The notes beneath the pieces are model-generated. The model saw nothing but the letters and a program-made list of their open reading frames with translations. It searched no databases and had not been told where the DNA came from. Of a stretch of 24,040 nt of DNA, positions 15,996-22,681 are shown piece after piece. The position numbers and the translations under genes were made by a program. Position 1 is the stretch's first letter. Each line of letters starts with the position of its first letter. This DNA comes from DATHSY01 sp046729855 (GTDB lineage Bacteria > Actinomycetota > UBA4738 > HRBIN12). The DNA is taken from positions 1-24,040 of the forward strand of contig JBKPHM010000014.1 in assembly GCA_046729855.1 (NCBI GenBank), read 5' to 3'.

Positions 15996-17606
15996 TCACG
16001 CCACCACCTTCTGTCCAGCGCCGCCCCTCGTTGCCCTGAGCACCTCCAGCGCGGCGATCCGTCCGGGCGCGCCCATGATGCCCCCGCCGGGGTGCGCCGC
16101 CGAGCCGCAGAGCCACAGCCCGTCGACCGGCGTCCGGTAACGCGCCCACCCGGGCACGGGTCGGTTGAAGAACAGCTGCTCGAGCGAGAGCTCGCCCTGG
16201 AAGATGTTGCCCTCGGTCAGGCCCGTGATCTCCTCGATGTCGAGCGGCGTCAGGACCTGCTTGTGAAGGATCAGGTCGCGGATCTTCGGGAGGCGTTCCT
16301 CGATCGTGTCGATCACCGTTTCGCCGAAGGCCTCGCGTTGTGCCTCGTCCCAGCGCTTGCCGTTCGACAGGTGGTACGGCGCCCATTGCACGAAGCAGCT
16401 CATGACGTGCTTGCCGGGCGGCGCCATATCGGGCTGCACGAGCGTCGGGATGATCATGTCGATGTACGGCCGGCGGCTGAAGCTGCCGTACTTCGCGTCG
16501 TCGTACGCGCGCTCCATATAGTCGAGCGACGGGCTGAAGCTGATCGCTCCCCGGAGCCACTCGCCCTTGCCGGGCTTGCACGCCAGCTCCGGCAGCCCGT
16601 CGAGGGCCAGGTTCACCTTTCCGGACGAGCCGCGGTACTTGTACCGCTTCACCTCGCGGACGAACTCGTCGTCGAGGTGTCCCGGCTCGAGCAGTCTCAG
16701 GAACGTCCGGTTGGAGTCCAGGCTCGACAGGACGAGGTCTGCCTGAACCTCCTCGCCGCTCTCGAGCGTGACGCCGGTCGTCCGCCCGTTCCGCACGTCG
16801 ATCCGGGCGACGGGCGCCTGGGTGCGGATCTCGGCGCCGAGCGCGCGGGCCGCGGCGCCGATCGCGTTCGAGACGCCACCGGTGCCGCCCTTCGGGATGC
16901 CCCAAGCGCGGAACGCCCCGTCGATCTCGCCCATGTAGTGGTGAAGTAGCACGTATGCGGTGCCCGGGGAGCGCACGCCCTGGAACGTCCCGATGATGCC
17001 CGAGGCAGACATCGTCGCCTTCAGGGGCGCTGTCTCGAACCACTGCCCCAGGAAGTCCGCCGCGCTCATCGTCATCAGCTGCACGAAGGTCTGCTGCAGT
17101 CGACGCGGCAGATCACGAAAGCCCTTCGCCAGCGGCAGCAGCGGCGTCCACTCGCGCGGGCTCACGCGACCTGGGTCCGGCGGCACCGCCGACAGGATCG
17201 GCTTGATGAACCGCGCCATGTCGACCATCAGCTGCCCGTACTCCTCGTACGCCTCGGCGTCGTTCTTCGACCAGCGGCGGAGCTCGCGCATCGTCTTCGC
17301 GTGGTCGTTGACACGCCAGAGGTAGTCATCCTCGAGCGGCGTGATCGTGCCGTCGAGCGGCAGGATCTCCAGTCCGTATCTCGGCAGCTCGAGCTCGCGA
17401 ATGATCTCGGGTCGCAGCAGTGAGACCACGTACGAAAACACGCTGAACCGAAAGCCCGGGAAGACCTCCTCGGTGACGGCGGCACCTCCGAGAACGTGAC
17501 GGCGTTCGAGGACGATGACCTTGAGGCCGGATCGAGCGAGGTATGCCGCGGACGTGAGCCCGTTGTGGCCGCCGCCGATGATGACTGCGTCGTAGCGCTC
17601 CGCCAC
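15996..17606 (-). CDS. Phytoene-desaturase-like FAD-dependent oxidoreductase (PYROXD2-like), copy 1 of a tandem pair
   Basis: 536 residues from GTG 17606, chosen because GAGGAGGG lies six bases upstream; the longer open frame to 17684 adds an unconserved basic stretch. The FAD-binding signature is VIIGGGHNGLTSAAYLARSG (GGGHNG at residues 11-16) with VLERRHVLGGAAVTEE. The middle carries WGIPKGGTGGVSNAI, and the end carries WLCGSAAHPGGGIMGAPG. It shares the whole architecture and many phrases with the next gene (for example the MEIDG, QWAPYHL and LTPLDIE regions have counterparts), so they are old tandem paralogues or subunits of a heteromer. Redox enzyme of unknown substrate, cytoplasmic or membrane-associated. 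One palindrome of the 17607-17810 control region lies 26-38 bases before the start. Confidence 0.88.
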   Translation of the reverse strand: MAERYDAVIIGGGHNGLTSAAYLARSGLKVIVLERRHVLGGAAVTEEVFPGFRFSVFSYVVSLLRPEIIRELELPRYGLEILPLDGTITPLEDDYLWRVNDHAKTMRELRRWSKNDAEAYEEYGQLMVDMARFIKPILSAVPPDPGRVSPREWTPLLPLAKGFRDLPRRLQQTFVQLMTMSAADFLGQWFETAPLKATMSASGIIGTFQGVRSPGTAYVLLHHYMGEIDGAFRAWGIPKGGTGGVSNAIGAAARALGAEIRTQAPVARIDVRNGRTTGVTLESGEEVQADLVLSSLDSNRTFLRLLEPGHLDDEFVREVKRYKYRGSSGKVNLALDGLPELACKPGKGEWLRGAISFSPSLDYMERAYDDAKYGSFSRRPYIDMIIPTLVQPDMAPPGKHVMSCFVQWAPYHLSNGKRWDEAQREAFGETVIDTIEERLPKIRDLILHKQVLTPLDIEEITGLTEGNIFQGELSLEQLFFNRPVPGWARYRTPVDGLWLCGSAAHPGGGIMGAPGRIAALEVLRATRGGAGQKVVA

Positions 17607-17631
17607 CGTACCCTCCTCGCGTCGTCGCCGT

Positions 17632-17644
17632 TGACCGGAGGTCA
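17632..17644. promoter_or_regulatory. Palindrome TGACC-N3-GGTCA, copy 1 (operator candidate)
   Basis: A perfect 5-bp inverted repeat with GGA spacer, 26-38 bases upstream of the GTG of the oxidoreductase operon. It is identical in arms and spacing to the copy at 17721. No third copy was noticed elsewhere in the window. The binding protein is unknown. Confidence 0.5.
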
Positions 17645-17720
17645 CGGGCAAGCCAGTGAACGGCGCCACCGGCACCGCGGCCATGCTAGACGGGGCCCTC
17701 GGGCCCGACCACGAAGCCCG

Positions 17721-17733
17721 TGACCTATGGTCA
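17721..17733. promoter_or_regulatory. Palindrome TGACC-N3-GGTCA, copy 2 (operator candidate)
   Basis: A perfect 5-bp inverted repeat with TAT spacer, 78-90 bases upstream of the GcvT-like start. Together with copy 1 (centres 89 bases apart) it brackets the divergent promoter region, so one regulator could control both directions. Confidence 0.5.
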
Positions 17734-17810
17734 GCACGGTGTGGTGCAGGCAGTCATGCGACGCCCGGCGGCCCGGTACCCTACGGACGGATCCGAGAAG
17801 GAGGCGCGCC

Positions 17811-19001
17811 GTGGGCGTCGGCACCGCGTTCCATCCCCGCACGTCGCAGCTCAACGAGAAGATGGTCTGGGGCGAGTGGTCCGGCTACTTCTCGGCGCAG
17901 GTTTACGCCGACTTCCACGACATCGAGTACAACGCGATCCGAGAGAGCGCCGCGCTGATCGACGTCAGCCCGCTCTACAAGTACCTCGTCAGCGGGCCGG
18001 ACGCGACCGCGCTCGTGAACCGCGTGATCACGCGAGACGCTGCCAAGCTCGCCGTGGACCAGGTCGCGTACTGCGCCTGGTGCGACGAGCGCGGCGCGGT
18101 GCTGGACGACGGGACGATCACGCGGCGCGGTGAGGACGAGTACTTCTGGACGGCGGCCGACGCCTCGTTCCGATGGCTGACGCTCAATGCGCACGGCCTC
18201 GACGTCTCGATCCGCGACCTGAGCGACGACGTCGCGGCGGTCGCACTGCAGGGGCCGAGGTCGCGCGACGTGCTCGAGGCCGTCACCCGGCAGGATTGGA
18301 GCGACATCCGCTACTACCGTGGGCGCCGCACCGAGATCGGCGGCGTCGACGCGTACGTGACACGGACCGGCTATACGGGCGACCTCGGGTACGAGGTCTG
18401 GGTCGAGGACGAGGCGGCCGTCGAGCTATGGGACGCGCTCTGGGCGGCCGGCGAGCCATACGGGATCCGCGCGGCCGGGATCCGCGCCCTCGACGTCGCG
18501 CGCGTCGAGGCCGGCCTGATCATGGCCGAGGTCGACTACATCGGCGCGCGCCACGCGATCAGCGCCGAGCAGGAATTTTCGCCGTTCGAGATCGGCCTCG
18601 GCGGCCTCGTCGACTTCGGAAAGGACGGATTCGTCGGCCGCCGGGCCCTCGAGCTCGAACAGGCGAACGGGGGACCGGCGCGTCGCCTGGCGGGGGTCGA
18701 GCTCGACTGGAGCGGGATCGAGGCATTGTTCGCGAAGCACGACCAGCCTCCGAGCGTGTCGGCGCTGGTGCACCGCGATCCGGTGCCGGTCTACGACCGC
18801 TCGAAGCAGGTGGGGCGGGCGACCAGCCTCGTGTGGGGCCCGACGATGAAGCAGATGGTTGGGTTCGCGTCCGTGCCGCCCGCGTTCGCGTCACTCGGGA
18901 CGCGACTGTCGGTCGAGTGGACGGTCGAGGGCGAGCGCGGCAACGTCGGCGCGACCGTCGTCGAGCTGCCGTTTCTCGATCTGGCCCGAAAGCGCGCCTA
19001 G
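17811..19001 (+). CDS. GcvT-like aminomethyltransferase family protein (folate-binding)
   Basis: 396 residues from GTG 17811, selected because AGAAGGAGG ends 6 bases upstream. The N-terminal half contains ALIDVSPLYKYLVSGPDATALVNRVITRD and the catalytic-region TRTGYTGDLGYEVW. The C-terminal half has the FGKDGFVGRRALELE and VGRATSLVWGPTMKQMVGFA segments of the GcvT C-terminal barrel. Glycine-cleavage T protein moves a methylene group from a carrier-bound intermediate to tetrahydrofolate; relatives are fused to sarcosine and dimethylglycine dehydrogenases or demethylate other N- or S-methyl compounds. No GcvH or GcvP is near. With the two flavoproteins transcribed divergently, an oxidative demethylation pathway is a reasonable inference. 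Its TAG interlocks with the O-methyltransferase stop in a shared CTAG. Confidence 0.88.
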   Translation: MGVGTAFHPRTSQLNEKMVWGEWSGYFSAQVYADFHDIEYNAIRESAALIDVSPLYKYLVSGPDATALVNRVITRDAAKLAVDQVAYCAWCDERGAVLDDGTITRRGEDEYFWTAADASFRWLTLNAHGLDVSIRDLSDDVAAVALQGPRSRDVLEAVTRQDWSDIRYYRGRRTEIGGVDAYVTRTGYTGDLGYEVWVEDEAAVELWDALWAAGEPYGIRAAGIRALDVARVEAGLIMAEVDYIGARHAISAEQEFSPFEIGLGGLVDFGKDGFVGRRALELEQANGGPARRLAGVELDWSGIEALFAKHDQPPSVSALVHRDPVPVYDRSKQVGRATSLVWGPTMKQMVGFASVPPAFASLGTRLSVEWTVEGERGNVGATVVELPFLDLARKRA

Positions 19002-19591
19002 GTCTCCAGGCGCTTCACCGCAAGCAGCTCTCCGCGGCCGATCGGGACGACGAGGCCGGTCAGGCACGGTTGGGTTAGCGCCGCGTCGCGGAAGCCGGCG
19101 AGCTCCTCGGCGTGCGAGATGAGGTTGTCGGCGACAAGCAGCCCACCGTCGCGCAGCGCCTCGACGACCGGCTCGAGGAGCGCCTCGTACGCGTCCTTCT
19201 CGGCATCCATGAAGACCAAATCGACCGTGCCGGGTTCGACGCCGAGGCCGTTCCGTGCGTCCGCGTGCCGCAGCTCGATGATGCCGGCGAGCCCTGCGTC
19301 GTCGAACGTCCGCGTCGCGAGCTCTACCTTCGACGGATCGACCTCGAACGTGATCACGCGCCCCACGCGCTCTCTCGCGGCGAGCGCAAGCCACAGCGTC
19401 GAGTACCCGCCCGACGTGCCGATCTCGACGATCGTGCGCGCGCCGGTCGCGAGCGTGAGCGTGAGGAGGAACTCGCCGACGTCGCGCGGGATCTGCCGGA
19501 GCCGTCGTGCGCGCGGCGAGCCGTCGGCGCGGTCACGTGCGTCCTGCTCCTCGAGCCGCCGCATGACGCGAACCACGTCCTCAGGAACCAT
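18998..19591 (-). CDS. Class I SAM-dependent O-methyltransferase (CCoAOMT/catechol-OMT-like)
   Basis: 197 residues. SAM-binding motif I is VEIGTSGGYST at residues 55-65, the acidic residues after strand 2 are in TFEVDPSK (81-88), the metal-site DAEKD is at 129-133, and ADNLISH is at 154-160. This is the pattern of the cation-dependent O-methyltransferase_3 family, which methylates catechol-type hydroxyls or similar small molecules. It is a little shorter than plant CCoAOMT (about 240) but usual for bacterial forms. The ATG at 19591 has a strong GAGGGGAGG ribosome site. It is convergent with the GcvT-like gene and downstream, on the same strand, of a decayed gene and a GNAT gene. Confidence 0.9.
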   Translation of the reverse strand: MVPEDVVRVMRRLEEQDARDRADGSPRARRLRQIPRDVGEFLLTLTLATGARTIVEIGTSGGYSTLWLALAARERVGRVITFEVDPSKVELATRTFDDAGLAGIIELRHADARNGLGVEPGTVDLVFMDAEKDAYEALLEPVVEALRDGGLLVADNLISHAEELAGFRDAALTQPCLTGLVVPIGRGELLAVKRLET

Positions 19592-19641
19592 GTTCCACCT
19601 CCCCTCGGCACCCGACGGACCCCTGGTCGCCCGTTAGCGCG

Positions 19642-19943
19642 TCACCGCTGCACCCGCTCCACGTCGAACGGGTACAAGCCGTGGCGAGCGTGACACAGCG
19701 TCGGCGCCCGAGCCGGTCCCGGACCTTACGGGCCGAGCAGGGAACGCCATCGCGCGAGCCATCACGTCGTCCCGCATCTGCTTGGACGTGATCCCCTCGA
19801 ACCCGAGGGGAAGACAAGGTGCGGAAGGCTGCGTCCGAGGGAGTGCTGCTCACGACGGCAGATCACGGCGTCGTAGTGCGAGGAGCACACCGAGGTGACC
19901 TCGTACTCACGCAGCGCCGAGATTCGGCCACCCCGCGATCCAT
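19642..19943 (-). pseudogene. Decayed short gene of unknown family
   Basis: Coding-like segments follow each other through the three minus frames: MDRGVAE from ATG 19943, then SALREYEVTSVCSSHYDAVIC, then FEGITSKQMRDDVMARAMAFP (from 19801), then a basic VRDRLGRRRCVTLA stretch, and HGLYPFDVERVQR ending at TGA 19642-19644. Every shift equals the loss of one base. No segment gave a recognised family. A GTG-started frame at 19977 overlaps the GNAT stop as GTGA and runs through the second segment, which suggests the gene was once coupled to the GNAT gene. The rest of 19592-19641 holds the O-methyltransferase ribosome site and nothing else recognisable. Confidence 0.4.
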
Positions 19944-19973
19944 GAAAGTGACACGCTTCCTCGGAAGGTCGTT

Positions 19974-20753
19974 TCACTGATGGTCGCCTTCCGGCGCTAG
20001 AATGAACTGCCAGGTGCGGCCGATCCAGTCGAAGCCGAGCCGCACGTATAGGTCCTTCGGCCAGTCGTCGTCGTCGGCCACGATGAAGACGTGTTCCGCG
20101 CCGGCTTCCCGCGCCGCTGCGATCGCCCGGAGTACCACCGCGCGAGCCACACCCCGGTCGCGGAACTCCGCCAGTGTGTCGACGTACTCGACCTGGGCGT
20201 CCCGGCCGTCCACGTAGAGTTCGCAGTCGCCCGCAAGCCGACTGTCGAACCGGACCACGAAGAACCGCGCGCCGATTGCGCGTTCGTTCTTCCCGTGCTG
20301 GTCAGTGAAGAGCGTCACCGTCTCCGCGGGCAGCTTCGCCTCGCGCCGGTAGATCTCGTGGATCAGGGATCTCACCTCGGCGAACGGGACCTCCTCCACC
20401 GCGAGATCGGGCTCACGGTCGGGCGCCCGCCGACTCACCAGGATCGCGTTCCGCTCCACGGAATACCTGTGGTCCACGAACGCCGGCGCGACGCGCTCGC
20501 CGTCGCGATCGTCGCGCACGACAACCTCCCGGTGCGCGAAGCCGGCTCCACCGAGGACCCGGTCGGCCGCCTCGAACAGGACCTCGGCCGGCGCACCATC
20601 GAGTGGCCGCATCGCGTACAGGAAGTTCGAGTTGTAGCGCTCCCGGTACTCCTCGTCGAAGTATGCGACGCCGTATTCGAACGGCTCGATTCGCGTGCTG
20701 AGCCGCTCGAGGAGGCGCTCTTCGAGCGCGAAGAACCGTTCGAGGGCGTCCAC
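19974..20753 (-). CDS. GNAT-family N-acetyltransferase
   Basis: 259 residues. The C-terminal half is a GNAT acetyl-CoA-binding domain: EYVDTLAEFRDRGVARAVVLRAIAAAREAG holds the R/Q-x-x-G-x-A pyrophosphate-binding turn (RDRGVA), and ADDDDWPKDLYVRLGFDWIG is the usual last strand and helix. The N-terminal 110 residues (including RIEPFEYGVAYFDEEYRERYNSNFLY) look like a second, degenerate GNAT-like unit, a layout common in actinobacteria. The acceptor is unknown. The start is GTG 20753, with a TACGCT box eight bases upstream. It is the last ordinary chromosomal gene before the accessory zone. Confidence 0.85.
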   Translation of the reverse strand: MDALERFFALEERLLERLSTRIEPFEYGVAYFDEEYRERYNSNFLYAMRPLDGAPAEVLFEAADRVLGGAGFAHREVVVRDDRDGERVAPAFVDHRYSVERNAILVSRRAPDREPDLAVEEVPFAEVRSLIHEIYRREAKLPAETVTLFTDQHGKNERAIGARFFVVRFDSRLAGDCELYVDGRDAQVEYVDTLAEFRDRGVARAVVLRAIAAAREAGAEHVFIVADDDDWPKDLYVRLGFDWIGRTWQFILAPEGDHQ

Positions 20754-21079
20754 GAGCGACCAGCGTACGCGAGCGGGGCGCGGCCGCCGTCCAAGGATCA
20801 GCCGGATCCGGTGTCAAGGGTCAGCGGGAGCTTGTACTCGATCCGACGCGGGATTACCAGCCGATGGGTTGAACGTAGAACGATGTCCCGGGACACGTGT
20901 GAACGATGTCCCGAGACATCACACACAATGGATCTAAAGGGGCACTATTCAAACTCCATTGAGGGTCTGCAAGCGCTTGTCCGCGACTGTGAGCGGATCG
21001 ATGACTAGGCGGCCTTCCCGCGTGCCGACAGAGGACGCGGGGGCGCGGCGCCTGCTTGTTCCCTCGGTCTCGAGCGCCG
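20754..21079. other. Non-coding border region with insertion-sequence remnants
   Basis: No supported gene. 20806-20877 read on the minus strand gives Arg-Ser-Thr-His-Arg-Leu-Val-Ile-Pro-Arg-Arg-Ile-Glu-Tyr-Lys, which looks like the end of a lost protein. 20878-20923 holds two palindromes listed separately. 20929-21008 is an open frame of 26 codons with codons unlike the neighbours (CTA, TAT, TCA, ATT, CAA). 21009-21079 shows nothing. Confidence 0.4.
20878..20923. repeat. Tandem pair of palindromic 23-bp units, probable insertion-sequence terminus
   Basis: GAACGATGTCCCGGGACAC at 20878 and GAACGATGTCCCGAGACATC at 20901 are direct repeats with a 23-base period. Each is itself an inverted repeat: GTCCCGGGAC in the first, GATGTC-N4-GACATC in the second. 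From memory, sequences like this occur at the ends of actinobacterial integrase-type insertion sequences (IS481-like). No transposase remains attached. Confidence 0.45.
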
Positions 21080-21219
21080 TCACGCCAAAGCGAAGTGGTT
21101 TCCGCAGCCACCTTGCCTCCTGAACGGTCGAGCTCCCCCCTTAGCGTTTCGACCCTTGTCGAAGGGTTGTCGAGAGACTCGCAAGTCGCTCGCGGCCTCT
21201 TTATTGCGCACCAGTTCCC

Positions 21220-21256
21220 AAACCGGGTGTCGCAGATTCGATTCCTGCCGAGGGCA
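21220..21256 (+). other. tRNA 3'-end-like fragment (T-arm plus acceptor strand)
   Basis: GTGTCGCAGATTCGATTCC followed by TGCCGAGGGCA has the layout of a variable loop, T-stem, TTCGATT loop and 3' acceptor strand. The closing T-stem pair is A-C rather than G-C. The matching 5' acceptor strand (TGCCCTC) is absent upstream and no anticodon stem pairs, so it is not a functional tRNA. Such 3' fragments are typical of element attachment sites left by integration into a tRNA gene. The surrounding 21080-21351 has no supported gene; a short hairpin with a GTCG loop lies at 21150-21169. Confidence 0.4.
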
Positions 21257-21351
21257 CGCGGAGAAATCGCGGAGTCGTGCGCGTCTCTCCGATCTCTCCC
21301 CCTGCCTCCCCGTGAACCGTCCCGGTCCATGGAGCGCTTCCTTCAGTCGGA

Positions 21352-21876
21352 TCACGCTTCGGGGCCCGCTACCGTTCGCTTCAGGTACTCCTGGAAGTGC
21401 TTCCTGAGCTCATCAGGCTCGAAGTGCTTCCCCTGGCGCATCGGCGGGTCGGCGTCAAGCCGGGTTAGCGGCAGACCCGGATCGCGGCGCAGCTCGTCGA
21501 TGGCGTGGTCCGCCAGCCATCGCCGAACTCCCTGAGGTCGGTCGATCACGATGATCTCGTCGCAAGGCTCAGAGGCGTCGCTCGTGACGGCCTGGCGGAC
21601 GACCTCCACAGGATCATCGCTCGAGACGACCTCGACATCGATGTTCAAGCCCATGGCCCGGCCGAATTCGGTCATGATCTGCATCCGTTCCTTGGCGTCG
21701 GCAAGCGCCTGTCCTTCGGTCCAAGTCCACCCGTACTCGGGGACCGTGACCGGCACCACCACGTGGAAGAGCGATGGCTGACGACGGGACAAGCGGAGGA
21801 GTTCCGTCGCGGGGCCGGGTCCGGCAAGCGTCCCCATCGCGAGGACCAGGTATCGGCGCTGTCCTTCCTCGCCCAT
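21352..21876 (-). CDS. Universal-stress-protein-like small protein
   Basis: 174 residues. The start is ATG 21876 with GGGAG seven bases upstream. The first strand RYLVLAMGTLAG, the long helix with ALADAKERMQIMTEFGRAMGLNIDVEVVSSDDP, and the strand CDEIIVIDRP follow the alpha/beta order of a UspA-like nucleotide-binding fold. A clear G-x2-G-x9-G-S/T ATP motif is not present, so it may be a non-ATP-binding type. The C-terminus (about residues 140-174) is a charged extension, EPDELRKHFQEYLKR. The role is unknown. It sits alone in the accessory zone; the tail of a decayed membrane-protein gene ends 41 bases upstream on the same strand. Confidence 0.65.
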   Translation of the reverse strand: MGEEGQRRYLVLAMGTLAGPGPATELLRLSRRQPSLFHVVVPVTVPEYGWTWTEGQALADAKERMQIMTEFGRAMGLNIDVEVVSSDDPVEVVRQAVTSDASEPCDEIIVIDRPQGVRRWLADHAIDELRRDPGLPLTRLDADPPMRQGKHFEPDELRKHFQEYLKRTVAGPEA

Positions 21877-21917
21877 CGTCCGCTCCCTTCAGCCGGTGTC
21901 GACTTCCTATTACGACA

Positions 21918-22140
21918 TCACACCGCGGCGGCCGCCGCCACCAGCAGGAGCGACGCCACCCCGATCACGGTACTCCCGATGGGAAGTTGAAGGACCGGCT
22001 CAGGATCTCATAGACACCGAACAGAGAGGTTGGCCGTAATGCCGATACAGCCACCGGTAGAGTTCGCGGCCGAAGTGTGGCACCAGGGCTTCGCAGCTCA
22101 CCTCGGACCTGCGAAGGATTGCGTGCAAGGCCAGACGGGC
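21918..22140 (-). pseudogene. Decayed gene fragment ending in a hydrophobic C-terminal segment
   Basis: Three coding-like pieces run through successive minus frames: LVPHFGRELYRWLYRHYGQP (to about 22030), LFGVYEILSRSFNF (about 22024-21983) and PIGSTVIGVASLLLVAAAAAV ending at TGA 21918-21920. Both joins equal a one-base loss within C-containing runs. The last piece would be a membrane helix. The family is not recognised, and the first piece is the least certain. It lies directly upstream of the stress-protein-like gene. Confidence 0.3.
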
Positions 22141-22264
22141 TCGGCTCCGTCGAGCGTTCGATAGGGGGTCGTCGGCTCGGCCAAGCCCGGCCGACGAACA
22201 CGCACTCGATGGAGTGCCGATGCTGGACCGGCGAGGCCGCTGCTCGCGTAATACCTGGCGTCTG

Positions 22265-22444
22265 CGAAGTGGATCCCTGCCGTGTGATGTCGACCCGGCG
22301 GATGTGCTCGCTGGGTAAGGAGCCTTCGATCACCTCGCCCTCGAGCGCTCCGGTCAGCGGCGTGGCCTGCGGGCCGGCCAGGCTGAACCACTCGATCGGT
22401 GTCGCCATCCCGAGGGCCTGGTGAGGCCGGAGCGTGTTGTACCT
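22265..22444 (-). pseudogene. Remnant of an integrase-core (DDE) transposase C-terminus
   Basis: The minus frame reads RYNTLRPHQALGMATPIEWF, the signature that closes the rve integrase core of IS481/IS3/IS21-type transposases. A diverged tail follows (EGEVIEGSLPSEHIRRVDITRQGS), resembling the C-terminal domain of some of these enzymes. Immediately upstream of the Arg the frame loses similarity and stops after seven further codons, so the catalytic core is gone. An ATG at 22408 keeps an open frame down to 21965, but nothing suggests function. 22141-22264 shows no supportable feature. Confidence 0.6.
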
Positions 22445-22565
22445 GCATGAGAATCCTGGCTGAGGTCACCTTGAACCGGAACGGGACACTGACGTAGGGT
22501 CCGCGCACCGGGACAGGGGCTTCGGGAGAGCCAGGACGGGCAGGCCGTCGAGACACTATGGGCCG
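22445..22565. other. Spacer between the integrase remnant and the IS110 left end
   Basis: No gene. It contains a GGTGACC/TTGAACCGGAACGGGACACTG-like stretch that may be a further insertion-sequence end, unproven. The IS110 left boundary must lie somewhere near its right side but cannot be fixed from this sequence, because IS110 elements lack terminal inverted repeats. Confidence 0.3.
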
Positions 22566-22583
22566 CGAGCCCGCTGTTGTAAT

Positions 22584-22681
22584 TGGCCGCCCCTGCGACT
22601 GATCCGGTTGTGCCGTGAGCACGCATCCGTAGTTGTCGTTCGTCCCGCCTGGCCTCCACCACCGACAGGAGAGGAGGCGAG
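22584..22681 (+). ncRNA. Candidate bridge RNA region of the IS110 element
   Basis: IS110-group elements encode a bridge RNA in the non-coding left end; its loops base-pair with the target and with the element's own ends. Here the 5' non-coding stretch contains CATCCGTAG at 22624-22632, an exact copy in the same orientation of the last nine bases visible at the right end (24032-24040), as expected for a left donor guide. Possible stems include GTGC/GCAC around 22611-22622, and TGTCG/CGACA between about 22635 and 22667. ATCCG-GTTGT near 22602 and ATCCGTAGTTGT at 22625 form an imperfect repeat. RNA boundaries are a guess. Confidence 0.4.

Noticed and set aside
14475..16949. An 824-codon open frame on the plus strand
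   Set aside because: It lies opposite the two flavoprotein genes, whose FAD motifs are unmistakable; the plus frame is a compositional shadow.
14403..17606. Carotenoid biosynthesis cluster
   Set aside because: The flavoproteins resemble phytoene desaturases only at the family level; there is no phytoene synthase, cyclase or prenyltransferase nearby.
17811..19001. Glycine cleavage system locus (gcvT)
   Set aside because: No gcvH, gcvP or lpd is present, so the name gcvT is not assigned to this GcvT-like protein.
19792..19811. Perfect 8-bp hairpin (TCCCCTCG loop CGAGGGGA) as a terminator
   Set aside because: No T-run on either side and it lies within coding-like remnant sequence; probably chance in GC-rich DNA.
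21140..21260. Possible tmRNA, because of GTTTCGAC followed by a T-arm-like segment
   Set aside because: Only about 110 bases separate the two parts, no tag-peptide frame or acceptor pairing is present, and the rest of the tmRNA domain is missing.
21080..21355. A 91-codon minus-strand frame containing RQESNLRHPV
   Set aside because: This wording is the known artefact of translating the antisense of a tRNA 3' end; no ribosome site, and composition does not fit the neighbours.
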